A stretch of DNA of 13,161 nucleotides, taken from assembly GCA_050736615.1 (NCBI GenBank), contig JBOHWL010000068.1:1-13161 (forward strand). The letters are read 5' to 3'. The DNA is from JBOHWJ01 sp050736615. Lineage in GTDB: Bacteria; Desulfobacterota; Binatia; Binatales; Binataceae. Positions within the stretch are counted from its first letter, which is position 1, and each line of letters begins with the position of its first letter. This document shows, one piece after another, positions 12,021 through 13,161 of the stretch. The position numbers and the translations under genes are program-made. The notes beneath the pieces were generated by a model. The model ran no database searches and was not told where the DNA came from. It saw nothing but the letters and a program-made list of their open reading frames with translations.

Positions 12021-13161
12021 TTATGCAAGTCAAGCCTTCGAGCATTCGACTTGGCCGCCGGGTGCGACGCGGACAGACACTGGTGCTGGCGGCCCTATCG
12101 ATGGTGGTCATCGTTGGATTCGTCGCGCTTGCGGTCGACGTAGGCTTGCTCTTGACGATTAAGCGGCGGATGCAAACCGCCGCCGATGCTGGTGCGATTG
12201 CGGCGGCCACCGCGCTCAGAACTGGCGGTGATCTCGGCCAAATCACGCAAGCCGCCGATGGGGTCGCGTCTTTGAACGGATTCAGTGCCGAGAACGTCAA
12301 TGTCTATTCTCCGCCCCGGCATGGCGATCCGGCCTTCGTGGGCAATCCCGGCTATGTCGAGGTTGATGTGGCCAAGGCGGAGCCGACATATTTTCTGCGC
12401 GCGTTGGGCTATGAGTCGGTTGATGTGAGCGCAAGGGCGGTCAGCGGCGCGGAACCGGCTCCCGTTTGCGTTTACGCGCTTGATCGGTCAGTCGCGGGGG
12501 CCATGAAAGTTACCGGCGACGGCACCAGCGTCCACGCCGCGTGCGGAGTGATGGATGATTCGGACAGCACGGACGCTCTGGAGGCTGAAGGTGCCAGTTT
12601 GTCTGCCACCTCGATAGGCGTCTCGGGGAACTATAGTCGAGGGTCCTTCATGCCAACACCGATCACCGGAGTCGCCCCGATCACGGATCCCTTGGCTTCA
12701 CTGGCGTCACCGATGATCACTCCGTGCAAACTGGCGCCTATAGCTGCCGCCGGCGGCTATCCGGGGAATGGCAGCCGACCCGCGAACGGTTCGAGTTTCG
12801 AGGTTCCGGCGGGCATTTACGGCAAGGGTATTTCACTCGACGGCAGTTTCACGACGGTGACTTTTCAATCCGGCACCTATTATGGGAATGCGATTACTAT
12901 CAGCGGCGATATCGGTACGACCATGTTCAACCCCGGCCAATATCAAGCTGCCGCCGGCCAGGACAGCATCGATATTTCCGGTGCCACCAACGCAATCTTC
13001 AAACCCGGGAACTATACATTCTGCGGGCCGGTATCCCTCACCGGTAATGACACGGTGACGCTGAGCCCGGGCACGTACGAGGGCGGCATCCAGATTGGCA
13101 ACAATGTGCGAAGCGTGACGTTCAATCCGGGCACTTACATAATTGACGGCGGCGGTATTTC
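12017..13161 (+). CDS. TadE/TadG-like pilus-associated protein (5' part)
   Basis: At least 381 codons from ATG 12017 (or ATG 12023), open to the window edge. After a basic start (SSIRLGRRVRRGQ), residues 21-46 form a single membrane segment, TLVLAALSMVVIVGFVALAV. QTAADAGAIAAATAL follows, the N-terminal pattern of TadE/TadG and Flp pilus-assembly-like proteins, which anchor in the inner membrane and face the periplasm. The remainder is Gly/Ser/Thr-rich and secreted, with a Cys pair near CVYAL and CGVMDDSD. It then enters a repeat region of xPGxY motifs (12803-13138) that could form a beta-helix or beta-sandwich stack. No clear ribosome site precedes the start. Which part of the Tad machinery it serves is not shown; no other tad genes are in the window. 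Confidence 0.85.
   Translation, partial: MIMQVKPSSIRLGRRVRRGQTLVLAALSMVVIVGFVALAVDVGLLLTIKRRMQTAADAGAIAAATALRTGGDLGQITQAADGVASLNGFSAENVNVYSPPRHGDPAFVGNPGYVEVDVAKAEPTYFLRALGYESVDVSARAVSGAEPAPVCVYALDRSVAGAMKVTGDGTSVHAACGVMDDSDSTDALEAEGASLSATSIGVSGNYSRGSFMPTPITGVAPITDPLASLASPMITPCKLAPIAAAGGYPGNGSRPANGSSFEVPAGIYGKGISLDGSFTTVTFQSGTYYGNAITISGDIGTTMFNPGQYQAAAGQDSIDISGATNAIFKPGNYTFCGPVSLTGNDTVTLSPGTYEGGIQIGNNVRSVTFNPGTYIIDGGGI
12803..13138 (+). repeat. Six degenerate xPGxY protein repeats, 20-24 residues each
   Basis: Tyr codons at 12818, 12878, 12941, 13013, 13076 and 13136 close the motifs VPAGIY, QSGTYY, NPGQY, KPGNY, SPGTY and NPGTY, with spacings of 20, 21, 24, 21 and 20 residues. Between them, G-x-I/L-S/T-I/L-x-G strands alternate with (V/T)T(F/L)-type strands. 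Regular periodic strands of this kind suggest a stacked beta structure. The repeats run into the right edge and may continue. Confidence 0.7.

Noticed and set aside
1..13161. CRISPR array, rRNA or replication origin
   Set aside because: No regularly spaced repeats, rRNA-like segments or clustered origin boxes were seen.

Overview
The window is GC-rich DNA (apart from one AT-richer stretch near 11.7-12.0 kb) with strong Shine-Dalgarno sites. It carries a secreted c-type cytochrome, an SthA-like flavoprotein and a TadE/TadG-type pilus-associated protein. This points to a free-living Gram-negative bacterium, possibly a proteobacterium: the serine-recombinase remnant resembles alphaproteobacterial ones from memory. 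I cannot place it to genus. The main theme is mobile-element traffic at two tRNA genes, with many truncated or frame-disrupted genes between short stretches of ordinary chromosome.

Region 1 (1-2454) is the right end of an integrated element. It holds a leftward gene with two apparent one-base frame breaks, a single-stranded DNA-binding protein (SSB), a small protein with a CxxC/HC cluster, and a tyrosine integrase. It ends exactly at a 3' fragment of tRNA-Gly(CCC), the signature of integration into a tRNA gene. The intact tRNA-Gly should lie to the left, outside the window.

Region 2 (2455-7028) looks chromosomal. It has a signal-peptide-bearing monohaem cytochrome c and a following gene cut off after about 14 codons by an IS3-family remnant. 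Next come a cupin and an SthA-like FAD/NAD oxidoreductase spaced like an operon, then a small unknown protein and a GNAT acetyltransferase.

Region 3 (7029-10944) starts with an intact tRNA-Ser(UGA). It then carries the C-terminal stub of a large serine recombinase, back to back with the C-terminal stub of a CGNR zinc-finger protein. After these come a leftward protein with a possible PD-(D/E)xK-like nuclease motif, a helix-turn-helix protein, an AlpA-like regulator with a one-base frame break, and an unknown gene with an in-frame TAG at codon 46. The last 12 bases of tRNA-Ser recur at 10933-10944, next to a tandem GGGGGTA repeat, so I read this region as a decayed island of about 3.8 kb.

Region 4 (10945-13161) holds a small unknown open frame, a short HELAH metallopeptidase-like protein (SprT-like), and an AT-richer regulatory stretch with repeats and palindromes. 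The 5' part of a TadE/TadG-like protein follows. It has six xPGxY-type repeats and runs off the right edge.

Three frame breaks (two A5 runs and one A4 run on the + strand) would each be repaired by one extra A. Homopolymer undercalling is therefore a serious alternative to true gene decay in this assembly.
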